A stretch of DNA of 11,717 nucleotides from Bacilli bacterium (lineage in GTDB: Bacteria; Bacillota_I; Bacilli_A; ML615J-28; CAG-698), in the NCBI GenBank assembly GCA_023228385.1, contig JALOBF010000037.1, positions 1 through 11,717 on the forward strand, written 5' to 3'. A program made the translations under genes and the position numbers. Below, one piece after another: positions 1 through 6,963 of this stretch; position 1 is the first letter of the stretch; every line of letters begins with the position of its first letter. Below the pieces are notes generated by a model. That model had not been told where the DNA came from, searched no databases, and saw nothing but the letters and a program-made list of their open reading frames with translations.

Positions 1-909
1 AATAACCGCATCGATTTTACCGGACGCGGCATAAGTAAGGGCACCTATCTCTTTTACAATTTGATAAGCCATCGCTTCAAGATAAAATGCCGCGGCCTGA
101 TCATCTTCTTCAATTCGGCGGGTAATGGCAAAGCCGTCACTCGTTTCCAAATAAGATGCCAGTCCGCCGTGCCCAACAATTAAACGCTTAATTTCTTCAA
201 GTGAATATTTCCCTGAATAACATAAATCAATCAACTGAAAAACGGGAAGACTGCCGGCCCGTTCTGGACTGAAAGGACCCTCGCCCCCTAAAGCGTTATT
301 AACATCAACAACCCGACCGTGACGGTGGAGACCGATTGATATCCCGCCGCCCAAATGAACCACGATTAATTTAAGTTCTCGATAAGGACGATTGACTTCA
401 TCGGCATAACGATTAGCCATTGCTTTTTGATTAAGAGCATGAAAAATACTTTTTCTTTCTATTATACTAAGACCGCTGATTCGGGCAATATCATCCATCT
501 CATCAATAACAACGGGGTCGACGATATAAGCGGCTTTACCGCGGGGGGCAGCCAACTCATGGGCAAGAATTGCCCCCAAATTAGAAGCGTGACTGCCGTA
601 TTTTTCGCTTAACAAATCATCAATCATCGGCTGATTAATCAGATAAGCCCCACCCGATTTTAACGGTCTTAAAAGACCGCCCCGACCGACAAAAACATCG
701 ACTTCATCAAGCGAATAACCGTTATCAATCACAAACTTTTCAATTAAATCAAGGCGAAATTCTTTTTGCGCAATAATCGTAGGAAATTGCTTTACGGTCG
801 GTAAATCATGACGGATATTTGCTTCCGCGAGCGGTTCAACATTGCGGTACACAGCAATTTTTGTTGAACTGGAGCCGGGATTAATGGCTAATATTAACGG
901 TTTCACCAT
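1..909 (-). CDS. buk: Butyrate / branched-chain fatty acid kinase (C-terminus beyond window)
   Basis: An acetokinase-family enzyme that moves phosphate from butyryl-, isobutyryl- or isovaleryl-phosphate to ADP, giving ATP and the free acid in the cytoplasm. The frame is open for 303 codons from an ATG at 909 down to base 1; family members are about 355 residues, so roughly the last 50 are outside the window. Visible motifs are the N-terminal phosphate-binding INPGSSSTK (residues 9-17), VGRGGLLRP (74-82), RYGSHASN (103-110) and HLGGGIS (185-191), all typical of Buk. The start lies 29 bases inside the end of ptb in another frame, and no strong RBS is seen, so translation is probably coupled to ptb. 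Position at the end of a leucine dehydrogenase/VOR/ptb operon suggests branched-chain acyl-phosphates as the physiological substrate; that preference is inference. Confidence 0.93.
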   Translation of the reverse strand, partial: MVKPLILAINPGSSSTKIAVYRNVEPLAEANIRHDLPTVKQFPTIIAQKEFRLDLIEKFVIDNGYSLDEVDVFVGRGGLLRPLKSGGAYLINQPMIDDLLSEKYGSHASNLGAILAHELAAPRGKAAYIVDPVVIDEMDDIARISGLSIIERKSIFHALNQKAMANRYADEVNRPYRELKLIVVHLGGGISIGLHRHGRVVDVNNALGGEGPFSPERAGSLPVFQLIDLCYSGKYSLEEIKRLIVGHGGLASYLETSDGFAITRRIEEDDQAAAFYLEAMAYQIVKEIGALTYAASGKIDAVI

Positions 910-1786
910 GCACCACCATCGCAAGTATTATGGAATATAGTTTTGCCTGTTCCGAATCAGCCCGGCTGGTTAAAACAATCGGACATTTTGCTCCGACAAT
1001 AATTCCGGTCGGAACGCATCCAGCAAAATAAACAACGGTTTTATAAAAGATATTACCGGCTTCAATCCCCGGAAAAACAAGAATATCCGCCGCCCCTGCC
1101 ACCTTACCAGTAATTCCTTTCCGACGGGCGGCATTTTCCGATATAACATTATCCAAAGCAAACGGCCCCTCCACAATAACATCATCCCGAGGCGCAAAGT
1201 ACTGAGCCAACATATCGGCCTCAATTGAAGAAGGTATTTTCGGATTGATTTTTTCGGTTAACGATAAAACCCCGACTTTAGGAATGATTATCCCTAAAGC
1301 ACGGGCAACCGTTAGCGCATTTTCAATAATCCTAATCTTCTCTTCGCAAGTGGGAGTGATAATCATCGCGCAATCGGTGGCAATTAAAAGTCGGTTAAAA
1401 TTGGGAACGGATAAAACGGCAACATGAGAAAGGACCGGCGCTTTACGAATGCCGGTATCGCGGTTAACCACCGCTTTTAATAAGGTTCCGGTATCGATCA
1501 TTCCTTTCATTAAAAAATCAGCTTTGCCGTCTCTTATCATTTTAACCGCTTGGGCGGCCGCGTCTTCTTTGCGATCGGCCTTTATAATATCGGCTTTACT
1601 GGGAATTTTCCTTAGCAATTCCTTTATTTTAATTTCGTTACCGATAAGAATCGGACTCACCAACCCTAAACTTTCCGCTTGATATACTGCCGAAATAACG
1701 TCCGCATCGTCGGCACCGGCAACGGCCAGCCGCCGGCAAGGAAGTTTTTTGCCGCGCTTTAGCAACTGTTTAAAATCATTAATCAT
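881..1786 (-). CDS. ptb: Phosphate butyryltransferase (phosphotransbutyrylase)
   Basis: Converts butyryl-CoA or branched acyl-CoA plus phosphate to the acyl-phosphate and free CoA, feeding butyrate kinase. It has 301 residues, the usual length for the phosphate acetyl/butyryltransferase family. Family signatures are LMKGMIDT (92-99), VEGPFALDNVIS (205-216) and DILVFPGIEAGN (234-245). Its ATG shares the sequence ATGA with the TGA stop of the VOR gamma gene (1783-1786), a classic coupling joint, and its 3' end overlaps buk by 29 bases. Being directly downstream of the ferredoxin-dependent oxo-acid oxidoreductase, it most likely receives isovaleryl-, isobutyryl- and 2-methylbutyryl-CoA. Phosphate acetyltransferase is the main alternative family member, but the length, motifs and adjacent buk favour Ptb. 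Confidence 0.95.
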   Translation of the reverse strand: MINDFKQLLKRGKKLPCRRLAVAGADDADVISAVYQAESLGLVSPILIGNEIKIKELLRKIPSKADIIKADRKEDAAAQAVKMIRDGKADFLMKGMIDTGTLLKAVVNRDTGIRKAPVLSHVAVLSVPNFNRLLIATDCAMIITPTCEEKIRIIENALTVARALGIIIPKVGVLSLTEKINPKIPSSIEADMLAQYFAPRDDVIVEGPFALDNVISENAARRKGITGKVAGAADILVFPGIEAGNIFYKTVVYFAGCVPTGIIVGAKCPIVLTSRADSEQAKLYSIILAMVVHGETVNISH

Positions 1787-2337
1787 TTCCGAACCTCGCG
1801 AATATGCTCTTTTCCCATCTTAATTGCTTCAAGATTAATCGCGAGTAAACTTTCTTTTTTCGCTCCTAAAAAATCGCGTAAAACATTATTAATTACTTCA
1901 TCGGTAAAGATTGGAGATAATTCTAAATAAGCGCCGAGCATAACCATATTGGCGACGCGAAGATTGCCTAAACTATCGGCGATATCATTTATCGGTACCC
2001 CATATATTTCAATGTTTTCCCGGGAGGAGACTTCATCAATCAATGAAGCATTATATAAAATCTTACCTCCGACCGCCACTTTATCACAAAAGCGATCCAA
2101 TGATGGTTTATTTAAAGCCATCAAAGCATCAGCCCGGGCAAAAACCGGAGAGTTAATCGGCTGCGGGGAAACGATAACGGCACAATTAGCGGTTCCGCCC
2201 CGTGTTTCCGGGCCATATGAAGGATACCACAAACTGTTAAGATTCGTTTGGGCTCCGGCATGGGCAATAATTTGTCCGAGCGTCATAACGCCCTGACCGC
2301 CAAAACCGGCAACCGTAATTTTTTCCGCCTTAGTCAT
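1783..2337 (-). CDS. 2-oxoacid:ferredoxin oxidoreductase, gamma subunit (branched-chain/VOR type)
   Basis: Gamma subunit of a TPP-dependent oxo-acid:ferredoxin oxidoreductase; in this superfamily the gamma domain helps form the CoA site and the oligomer. From ATG 2337 it has 184 residues. Key motifs are GFGGQGVMTLG (11-21) and WYPSYGPETRGGTANC (37-52), both hallmarks of the POR/KOR/VOR gamma family. Upstream TTG (2349) and GTG (2346) codons in frame are possible starts. ATG 2337 is chosen because GGTGAT lies at an ideal distance before it and because the overlap with the beta gene then becomes ATGACTAA, the same 8-base joint seen at the two previous gene junctions. It ends in TGA that overlaps the ptb start. 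Specificity for branched-chain oxo-acids is inferred from the operon. Confidence 0.92.
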   Translation of the reverse strand: MTKAEKITVAGFGGQGVMTLGQIIAHAGAQTNLNSLWYPSYGPETRGGTANCAVIVSPQPINSPVFARADALMALNKPSLDRFCDKVAVGGKILYNASLIDEVSSRENIEIYGVPINDIADSLGNLRVANMVMLGAYLELSPIFTDEVINNVLRDFLGAKKESLLAINLEAIKMGKEHIREVRK

Positions 2338-3079
2338 GATAATCACCAATATCCTTAAATACTCCTAACGGATAATATTCGGTCATTTTTTCTTCAATCC
2401 ATTTTAAGGCGGCAATCGGAGTCATCCCCCAGTTAATTGGGCATGATGAGAGAAACTCAATTAAAGTAAAACCCTTCTTCTCGGTTTGATAGGTAAGAGC
2501 TTTTTTTACAGCCGCTTTCGCGGTTCGGACCGTTGGCGGATTATAAACCGAAACCCGAGCGATATAGGCCGCTTTCGGGATTTGCGCAAAGATTTCCGCA
2601 ATTTTAATCGGTAAACCATGATCAATCTCATTACGGCCAAACGGCGAAGTCGTCGTTTTCTGACCGATTAAGGTAGTGGGTGCCATTTGTCCTCCCGTCA
2701 TTCCGTAAATAGCATTGTTAACAAAAACTACGGTAATATTTTCTCCCCGATTGGCGGCATGAATCGTTTCGGCAATTCCGATTGAAGCTAAATCGCCGTC
2801 ACCCTGATAAGTGAAAACGATCGCTTCCGGGCGCACTCTTTTAATTCCGGTGGCAACCGCACAAGCCCGACCATGAGCGGCCTGTTGCATATCACAATTA
2901 AAAAAATTGTAGGAAAAAACGGAACAGCCGACACTGGCAACACCGATTGCCCGCTCAATCCCGAATTCTTCTAAAGCTTCCGCCACCAATTTATGAATGA
3001 TTCCATGGGTACAACCGGGACAATAAGTTAACGGCGCCGCGGTTAAAGCCCTGCTTTTCCGATAAACGATTTTACTCAT
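2330..3079 (-). CDS. 2-oxoacid:ferredoxin oxidoreductase, beta (thiamine pyrophosphate) subunit
   Basis: Catalytic TPP-binding subunit: it decarboxylates the 2-oxo acid and passes electrons to iron-sulfur clusters. It has 249 residues. Motifs in order are CPGCTHG (20-26), a VGC loop (50-52), AHGRACAVATG (68-78), and the TPP/Mg2+ motif GDGD (93-96) with NNAIYGMTGGQ (121-131). This is the short beta-subunit type found with a separate alpha, gamma and delta. Cys20, Cys23 and Cys52 are candidates for cluster or structural contacts. The ATG at 3079 follows a strong GGGGAGGT site and overlaps the alpha stop in the 8-base ATGAGTAA. KOR (2-oxoglutarate) beta subunits look alike; the leucine dehydrogenase and ptb-buk neighbours argue for 3-methyl-2-oxobutanoate-type substrates. 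Confidence 0.94.
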   Translation of the reverse strand: MSKIVYRKSRALTAAPLTYCPGCTHGIIHKLVAEALEEFGIERAIGVASVGCSVFSYNFFNCDMQQAAHGRACAVATGIKRVRPEAIVFTYQGDGDLASIGIAETIHAANRGENITVVFVNNAIYGMTGGQMAPTTLIGQKTTTSPFGRNEIDHGLPIKIAEIFAQIPKAAYIARVSVYNPPTVRTAKAAVKKALTYQTEKKGFTLIEFLSSCPINWGMTPIAALKWIEEKMTEYYPLGVFKDIGDYHD

Positions 3080-4142
3080 GACTTACCTCCCCCAAAAATT
3101 GTTTTACCGCATGAACAATCTCTTCCGGTTCGGGGATCATCCCGCCGGTGCGACCAAAAAACCTTATCGGATAGCGGCCGCAAACAGCAATTTTTACATC
3201 ATCAAGCATTTGACCGGTACTGAGTTCGGCGCAAAGGATACCTTTAATTGTCGGAGAAAAATCTTCAAAAGCTTTAAGCGGAAAAGGCCAAAGCGATATC
3301 GGTCTAACGATACCGGCTTTAATGCCTTCTTCTCTTAACAACTCGAGCGCCGAGCGGCATATCCGGGCCATTGTCCCATAAGCGACTATCAAGATTTCCG
3401 CATCATCACTCATAATCAACTGATAACGCTGTTCATTATCAATGATTCTTTGATATTTATCTTTTAATTTAAGATTGTGTTTTTCCAAATCCTTAGGATC
3501 CAAATATAAGGAATTAATAATCCGCCGGGTCTCTCCGGTTGAGTTCCCGGTCGTGGCCCAATCCTTGGGCGGTAACTCTCTTTTTGTTATTTCGATATCG
3601 GGATCGACCGATTCCATCATTTGACCAATTAAACCGTCGACGGCGATCATTACCGGATTACGATAACAATCGGCAACATCAAATGCTTCGGTCACAATTT
3701 GGACGGTTTCCTGCAAATTTTCCGGAGCATAAGCGATAACCTGATAATCACCGTTACCGCCGCCGCGGGTTATTTGATGATAATCGGCCTGCGACGGTTG
3801 GATGCCGCCTAAGCCGGGTCCGCCCCGCATAACATTGACGATTACACAAGGCAATTCAGCTCCGGCAAGATATGAAATTCCTTCTTGCATTAAGGCAATT
3901 CCCGGCGATGATGACGAGGTCATCACCCGCACCCCGGCACCGGCGGCGCCGTATACCATATTGATCGAGGCAATTTCCGACTCCGCCTGGACGAATATCT
4001 TCCCGGCAGGTATCATATAACGAGCCAAATACTCAGGAATCTCGTTCTGCGGTGTAATCGGATATCCGAAAAAGGCCTCGCATCCGCCTTTAAGAGCGGC
4101 AACCGCAATGGCTTCATTCCCTTTCATTAACATTTTAGCCAT
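3072..4142 (-). CDS. vorB: 3-methyl-2-oxobutanoate (2-ketoisovalerate):ferredoxin oxidoreductase, alpha subunit VorB-type
   Basis: Alpha subunit of the VOR/KOR complex (pyrimidine-binding plus transketolase C-terminal-like domains). From ATG 4142 it has 356 residues, close to bacterial VorB proteins of about 350. Characteristic stretches are GYPITPQNEIPEYL (from residue 26), QAESEIASINMVYGAAGAG, MTSSSSPGIALMQEGISYLAG and RGGPGLGGIQPSQADY. A TTG at 4151 could extend it by three codons, but the GAGAGG site (4153-4158) sits 10 bases before ATG 4142 and only one base before that TTG, so 4142 is preferred. The gene overlaps the ferredoxin stop by the 8 bases ATGGCTAA and the beta start by ATGAGTAA. 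The complex is cytoplasmic and oxygen-sensitive in known relatives. The C-terminal part should contain the CoA-facing domain. Confidence 0.94.
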   Translation of the reverse strand: MAKMLMKGNEAIAVAALKGGCEAFFGYPITPQNEIPEYLARYMIPAGKIFVQAESEIASINMVYGAAGAGVRVMTSSSSPGIALMQEGISYLAGAELPCVIVNVMRGGPGLGGIQPSQADYHQITRGGGNGDYQVIAYAPENLQETVQIVTEAFDVADCYRNPVMIAVDGLIGQMMESVDPDIEITKRELPPKDWATTGNSTGETRRIINSLYLDPKDLEKHNLKLKDKYQRIIDNEQRYQLIMSDDAEILIVAYGTMARICRSALELLREEGIKAGIVRPISLWPFPLKAFEDFSPTIKGILCAELSTGQMLDDVKIAVCGRYPIRFFGRTGGMIPEPEEIVHAVKQFLGEVSHE

Positions 4143-4362
4143 GTTGGACAAACCTCTCGACCGTAATTACCGAATCGGGACACATTATTGCGCAAATCGC
4201 ACAACCGAGACATTTGTCCGGCTCAGTAACTTTAACCAAATTATAACCTTTTTCATTCATCATACTTTTTTCCATTGCCAATATTTTCGGCGGACAAAAT
4301 TCAACGCAAAGGCGACAACCTTTACAATAATCATAATTAAAAGTGATTTTCCCTTTAGCCAT
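4135..4362 (-). CDS. 2 x [4Fe-4S] ferredoxin / delta subunit of the 2-oxoacid:ferredoxin oxidoreductase
   Basis: A 75-residue dicluster ferredoxin that should carry electrons out of the TPP subunit. Two full cluster motifs are visible: CKGCRLCVEFCP (Cys13, 16, 19, 23) and CLGCAICAIMCP (Cys51, 54, 57, 61). The open frame runs upstream to an ATG at 4446 inside the previous gene, but the start at 4362 is preferred: it follows a near-perfect GAGGAGGT site (4366-4373), and the extra 28 residues carry no ferredoxin feature and overlap the P-loop gene. Placed 20 bases after the P-loop NTPase gene and overlapping vorB by 8 bases. It matches the delta (PorD/KorD/VorD-like) subunits of four-subunit enzymes. 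Whether it stays bound or is a free carrier cannot be told. Confidence 0.93.
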   Translation of the reverse strand: MAKGKITFNYDYCKGCRLCVEFCPPKILAMEKSMMNEKGYNLVKVTEPDKCLGCAICAIMCPDSVITVERFVQHG

Positions 4363-4365
4363 TAA

Positions 4366-4373
4366 ACCTCCTC
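4366..4373 (-). promoter_or_regulatory. Ribosome binding site deciding the ferredoxin start
   Basis: On the minus strand the bases read GAGGAGGT, almost fully complementary to the 16S rRNA tail, ending three bases before ATG 4362. It fixes the ferredoxin start at 4362 rather than at the in-frame ATG at 4446. Confidence 0.85.
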
Positions 4374-4382
4374 GTTTATGTT

Positions 4383-5033
4383 TTATAACCACTTTTTCCG
4401 TAAAAATAACTTTAACGGAATTGTCTTTCCCGCAAGCGGTCCGCATTTGGAAATAATATCTTCATAAACCCCGGTATAGACGATGTCCAGGTGACAACGC
4501 TTTTCTACTTGTTTCAATATCGACTCACCATATAATAAATCATCATAAGTTGTGTCGCGAAGAAAATTACTGTTATTTATCAGTCCGCTAATTTGAAAAT
4601 CGCCGCTTTCTTCAATTTGACGTATCATATCAATTATTTTTTCCGTGGATGAAGTCAGTTCCCGATAAACATTGACACACAGCAATAAATCTACTTCATC
4701 CGGATTTATACTGTCTTGAAACTGACGTAATAAACGGGCGCCGGCGCGATCACCGCCCAAATCATAAATCGAACGGATGGCAAAATCGGAAAAGGGCGCG
4801 AACGCTTCTTTGGCGATATAAGGCAAGTCGCTCCCTAAAGCGTTCTTAAGCGGAGAAGAAATAAGTTTTATATTGTTTTCAGCCAATAGTTGCGCCAATT
4901 CACGGGAACGAAAATATGGATTGATAATATCGAGATCAATCAGCAAATCAACGCCTTGCATTATGGCGAGATTAACCGCAAACTCCGATTTACCGCTTCC
5001 GTAGTGACCGGTGATAAAAGTAATTCTCTTCAT
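4383..5033 (-). CDS. P-loop NTPase of unknown function in the VOR operon (MinD/Mrp-like SIMIBI class)
   Basis: A 216-residue soluble protein. Walker A is GHYGSGKS (residues 9-16). LLIDLDIINPYFRSRE (30-45) resembles the switch/deviant-Walker region of MinD/Mrp/CobQ-like proteins, and YDLGGD (90-95) looks like the Walker B or G3 segment. No membrane segment or signal peptide is seen, and there is no Cys-x-x-Cys motif of the Mrp/ApbC iron-sulfur carrier kind. Start ATG 5033 follows AAGGGAG, and this site overlaps the stop codon of the leucine dehydrogenase gene 13 bases upstream. The ferredoxin gene begins 20 bases downstream. Its place between deaminase and oxidoreductase suggests work on the complex, such as cluster insertion, assembly or regulation, but that is only inference. 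A cofactor or nucleotide kinase is also possible. Confidence 0.8.
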   Translation of the reverse strand: MKRITFITGHYGSGKSEFAVNLAIMQGVDLLIDLDIINPYFRSRELAQLLAENNIKLISSPLKNALGSDLPYIAKEAFAPFSDFAIRSIYDLGGDRAGARLLRQFQDSINPDEVDLLLCVNVYRELTSSTEKIIDMIRQIEESGDFQISGLINNSNFLRDTTYDDLLYGESILKQVEKRCHLDIVYTGVYEDIISKCGPLAGKTIPLKLFLRKKWL

Positions 5034-5046
5034 ATTAATACTCCCT

Positions 5047-6114
5047 TTAATTTATGTAATTGGTATGGATTTTACCGATGGTATCGATTCTTTTTAAGGC
5101 GAAGACCTTAGCCGCTTGTTGGGTGTCAATTGCCGCTTCGTCACTTATTTTAAAGATCTCAAGCAGACGGTCGTATATTTTCTTAACATCCCTGATAACG
5201 TTATCCCGATTATAACCTTTCATTTCATGATAAACATTGATTACACCGCCGGCATTGATAACAAAATCGGGGGCATATAATAATCCGCGGTCTTTAATCA
5301 TTTTTCCGTGTTTGATTTCATCCAAAAGCTGATTATTGGCCGTCCCGGCAATTATTGCAGTTTGCAACTTGGGGATTGTTGAATCGTTCAATACGGCACC
5401 TAAAGCACAAGGAACAAAAACGTCAACATCGAGAGAATAAATTTCGTTGGGGTCGACAAATTCAACCATAGGATGTTCGCGGTTCATTCTTTCGATATGC
5501 TTGGGATTAATTTCGGAAAAGTATATTTTTTTTGCGTTATTTTCAAGTAAATATTTTATTATATAATAACCGGTTTGACCCGCTCCCTGTACGGCATAAC
5601 TGAATTTTGAAATATCATCGGTATTAAAGCGATATTTTAAAGCTGCTTTAATGCCATAAAAAGCACCGAGAGCCGTAATCGGTGACGGATTACCGGACTT
5701 CCCTTCCAAGCCGACGACATATTTAGTTTCCATGTTAACATACTCCATATCCAGAGTAGTCGTATTGACATCCTCAGCCGTAATATAACGACCGTTTAAA
5801 CTTTGAACAAAACGACCCAAAGCCCGAAAATAAGCTTCCGATTTGCATGTTTCGGCATCTCCGATCAAAACGGTTTTTCCGCCGCCCAAATTTAATCCTG
5901 CAGCTGCACTTTTTAAGGTCATTCCCCGCGCTAACCGCATAACATCAAGGGCCGCTTCATCTTCGTTATTATAATTCCATAAACGCGTACCCCCTAAAGC
6001 CGGACCCAATGTCGTATCGTGAATACAAGTGATACCTTTTAAACCAGTTGTTTTATCATAAAAATAAACCAACTGCTCAAAGCCATGTTTTACCATGTAA
6101 TCAAATTTGTCCAT
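5047..6114 (-). CDS. bcd: Leucine (branched-chain amino acid) dehydrogenase
   Basis: NAD+-dependent oxidative deamination of leucine, valine or isoleucine to the 2-oxo acid, ammonium and NADH. From ATG 6114 it has 355 residues, the usual size for the Glu/Leu/Phe/Val dehydrogenase family. LGPALGGTRLW (36-46) is followed by GMTLKSAAAGLNLGGGKTV (64-82). With this start the substrate and catalytic lysines fall on 68 and 80, the numbering known for Bacillus leucine dehydrogenases. The nucleotide site is AVQGAGQTGYY followed by FSEINP, whose acidic residue fits NAD+ rather than NADP+. PCALGAVLND and PDFVINAGGVINV are also diagnostic. The frame is open to ATG 6156, but that codon lies upstream of the predicted transcript start, while AAAGGA (6120-6125) is five bases from ATG 6114. 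First gene of the operon. Valine or phenylalanine dehydrogenase cannot be excluded. Confidence 0.94.
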   Translation of the reverse strand: MDKFDYMVKHGFEQLVYFYDKTTGLKGITCIHDTTLGPALGGTRLWNYNNEDEAALDVMRLARGMTLKSAAAGLNLGGGKTVLIGDAETCKSEAYFRALGRFVQSLNGRYITAEDVNTTTLDMEYVNMETKYVVGLEGKSGNPSPITALGAFYGIKAALKYRFNTDDISKFSYAVQGAGQTGYYIIKYLLENNAKKIYFSEINPKHIERMNREHPMVEFVDPNEIYSLDVDVFVPCALGAVLNDSTIPKLQTAIIAGTANNQLLDEIKHGKMIKDRGLLYAPDFVINAGGVINVYHEMKGYNRDNVIRDVKKIYDRLLEIFKISDEAAIDTQQAAKVFALKRIDTIGKIHTNYIN

Positions 6115-6137
6115 ACTCTTCCTTTCTGCTTTCATTG

Positions 6138-6151
6138 TGAAAACGCTCTCT
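6138..6151. promoter_or_regulatory. Candidate CcpA-binding cre site
   Basis: The plus-strand bases TGAAAACGCTCTCT fit the cre consensus TGWAARCGYTWNCW at every position except one (C where W is expected). The site covers the predicted transcription start of the bcd-vor-ptb-buk operon and ends 23 bases before ATG 6114. This is a placement typical for repression by CcpA when preferred sugars are present. Whether this organism has CcpA cannot be seen here. Confidence 0.6.
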
Positions 6152-6154
6152 TTC

Positions 6155-6183
6155 ATTATAACATGATGAAAATAAAAAAGAAA
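6155..6183 (-). promoter_or_regulatory. Promoter of the branched-chain amino acid fermentation operon
   Basis: On the minus strand the bases 6163-6155 read TGTTATAAT, a perfect extended -10. At 17 bases spacing the -35 position (6183-6178) is TTTCTT, a poor match, so recognition would rest on the extended -10. The start of transcription is expected near 6148, inside the cre-like site. Confidence 0.7.
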
Positions 6184-6232
6184 GAAAAATAATTACAAAA
6201 AAAAGGCAATATCCAACTGGTTATCGTCTTCC

Positions 6233-6637
6233 TCAATTACATATTTTATTATAACAATATTGAATAATATCCTTTCTTGTAACAATTCCGATAAAAGAGG
6301 ATTTACCGTCTAAAACCGGAATAAAATTTTGATTAACGGCTTTTTCGACCAAATCACCAAATGTTGCCTCAATCGTTACCGGTAAATTATCGCGATTACG
6401 CGGGATAGACGATACAATGATGTTTTCAGCGGCTTTTAAATTTAAATTAAACCTGTTTTTAACCGCCCATAGCAAATCGCCTTCGGTTAATGTACCGACA
6501 TAACCTCCTTCCCGATCTAAAATCGGAATTGCGGAATATCGATGAAATTCCATTTTTTCCAAAGCCTGACGAACCGTCGAGTCTTCATTAATATAAGCTA
6601 CTTTGTTTTTTGGAGTAAGCATTAATAAAATATTCAT
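6233..6637 (-). CDS. CBS-domain pair protein
   Basis: A 134-residue protein made of two CBS domains (about residues 14-58 and 86-127) with no attached enzyme, channel or HTH domain. Such stand-alone Bateman modules usually bind adenosyl compounds and act as sensors; the ligand and target here are unknown. VGTLTEGDLLW and IGIVTRKDII are the two typical CBS-end segments. ATG 6637 is used, with AGAGG about 12 bases upstream, which is wide; Met6 at 6622 is an alternative. It ends in TGA. It has its own promoter upstream and lies 118 bases before the leucine dehydrogenase start on the same strand. No convincing terminator separates them, so some read-through into the operon is possible. Confidence 0.85.
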   Translation of the reverse strand: MNILLMLTPKNKVAYINEDSTVRQALEKMEFHRYSAIPILDREGGYVGTLTEGDLLWAVKNRFNLNLKAAENIIVSSIPRNRDNLPVTIEATFGDLVEKAVNQNFIPVLDGKSSFIGIVTRKDIIQYCYNKICN

Positions 6638-6676
6638 AAAAATACATTGCCTCTTTTCAATCTTATTTCCCCGATT

Positions 6677-6705
6677 ATCTTAACACAAAAACATTTTAGA
6701 TTCAA
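6677..6705 (-). promoter_or_regulatory. Promoter of the CBS-domain gene
   Basis: On the minus strand TTGAAT (6705-6700) is followed after exactly 17 bases by TAAGAT (6682-6677), with TG one base before it (TGTTAAGAT), which makes an extended -10. The CBS start codon lies about 40 bases downstream. Confidence 0.6.
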
Positions 6706-6739
6706 GAATAATAATATTTTCGACAAACTTTTTGATTTT

Positions 6740-6845
6740 ACACAATTTATCTTAGAAATTTCAGACGCATGATAAACGATTAAAAAACTTCCGATCTGCT
6801 TTATCAAATAAAAAAAGGGGAGAATTTATCTCCCGCCAACAAACG
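6740..6845. repeat. Dispersed repeat, copy 1 (contains a terminator)
   Basis: This stretch matches 8850-8955 in the same orientation, by eye at about 85 percent over the best 95 bases. The 41 bases ending at 6834 differ at one position only, and the block ATGATAAACGAT is exact. The repeat covers a terminator hairpin plus about 70 bases beyond it that termination alone does not explain. It follows the lipoprotein gene at 6964 in the direction of transcription. Confidence 0.75.
6810..6834 (-). terminator. Rho-independent terminator of the 6964-7608 lipoprotein gene
   Basis: The minus strand reads GGGAGA, loop TAAAT, TCTCCC, then C and seven T. The 6-bp GC-rich stem followed by the T run is a textbook terminator. 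It stands about 130 bases after the lipoprotein stop and protects the CBS gene promoter from read-through. Confidence 0.88.
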
Positions 6846-6963
6846 CTTTTTCGCAGAGTCCAGTTTTACCGGATTATATAAAATCCATCAATATAAATTA
6901 CAATACCCCAATTTATTCTATTACTATTTTATCTGATGAATTAAGCATTATATAATTCGCAAA

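Noticed and set aside
2330..4142. Identification as 2-oxoglutarate or pyruvate:ferredoxin oxidoreductase
   Set aside because: Subunit sequences alone do not exclude it, but the alpha subunit reads like VorB proteins and bcd, ptb and buk are all in the same operon.
4363..4446. 28-residue N-terminal extension of the ferredoxin
   Set aside because: It overlaps the P-loop gene, has no ferredoxin feature, and the near-perfect RBS is directly before ATG 4362.
6115..6156. 14-residue N-terminal extension of leucine dehydrogenase
   Set aside because: ATG 6156 lies upstream of the predicted transcript start. The shorter form has a better RBS and gives the known family numbering Lys68/Lys80.
6197..6225. 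Possible terminator between the CBS gene and leucine dehydrogenase
   Set aside because: There is a run of eight T on the minus strand, but the preceding stem is only CC/GG plus a few A-T pairs with a mismatch. Too weak to call; read-through from the CBS gene stays possible.
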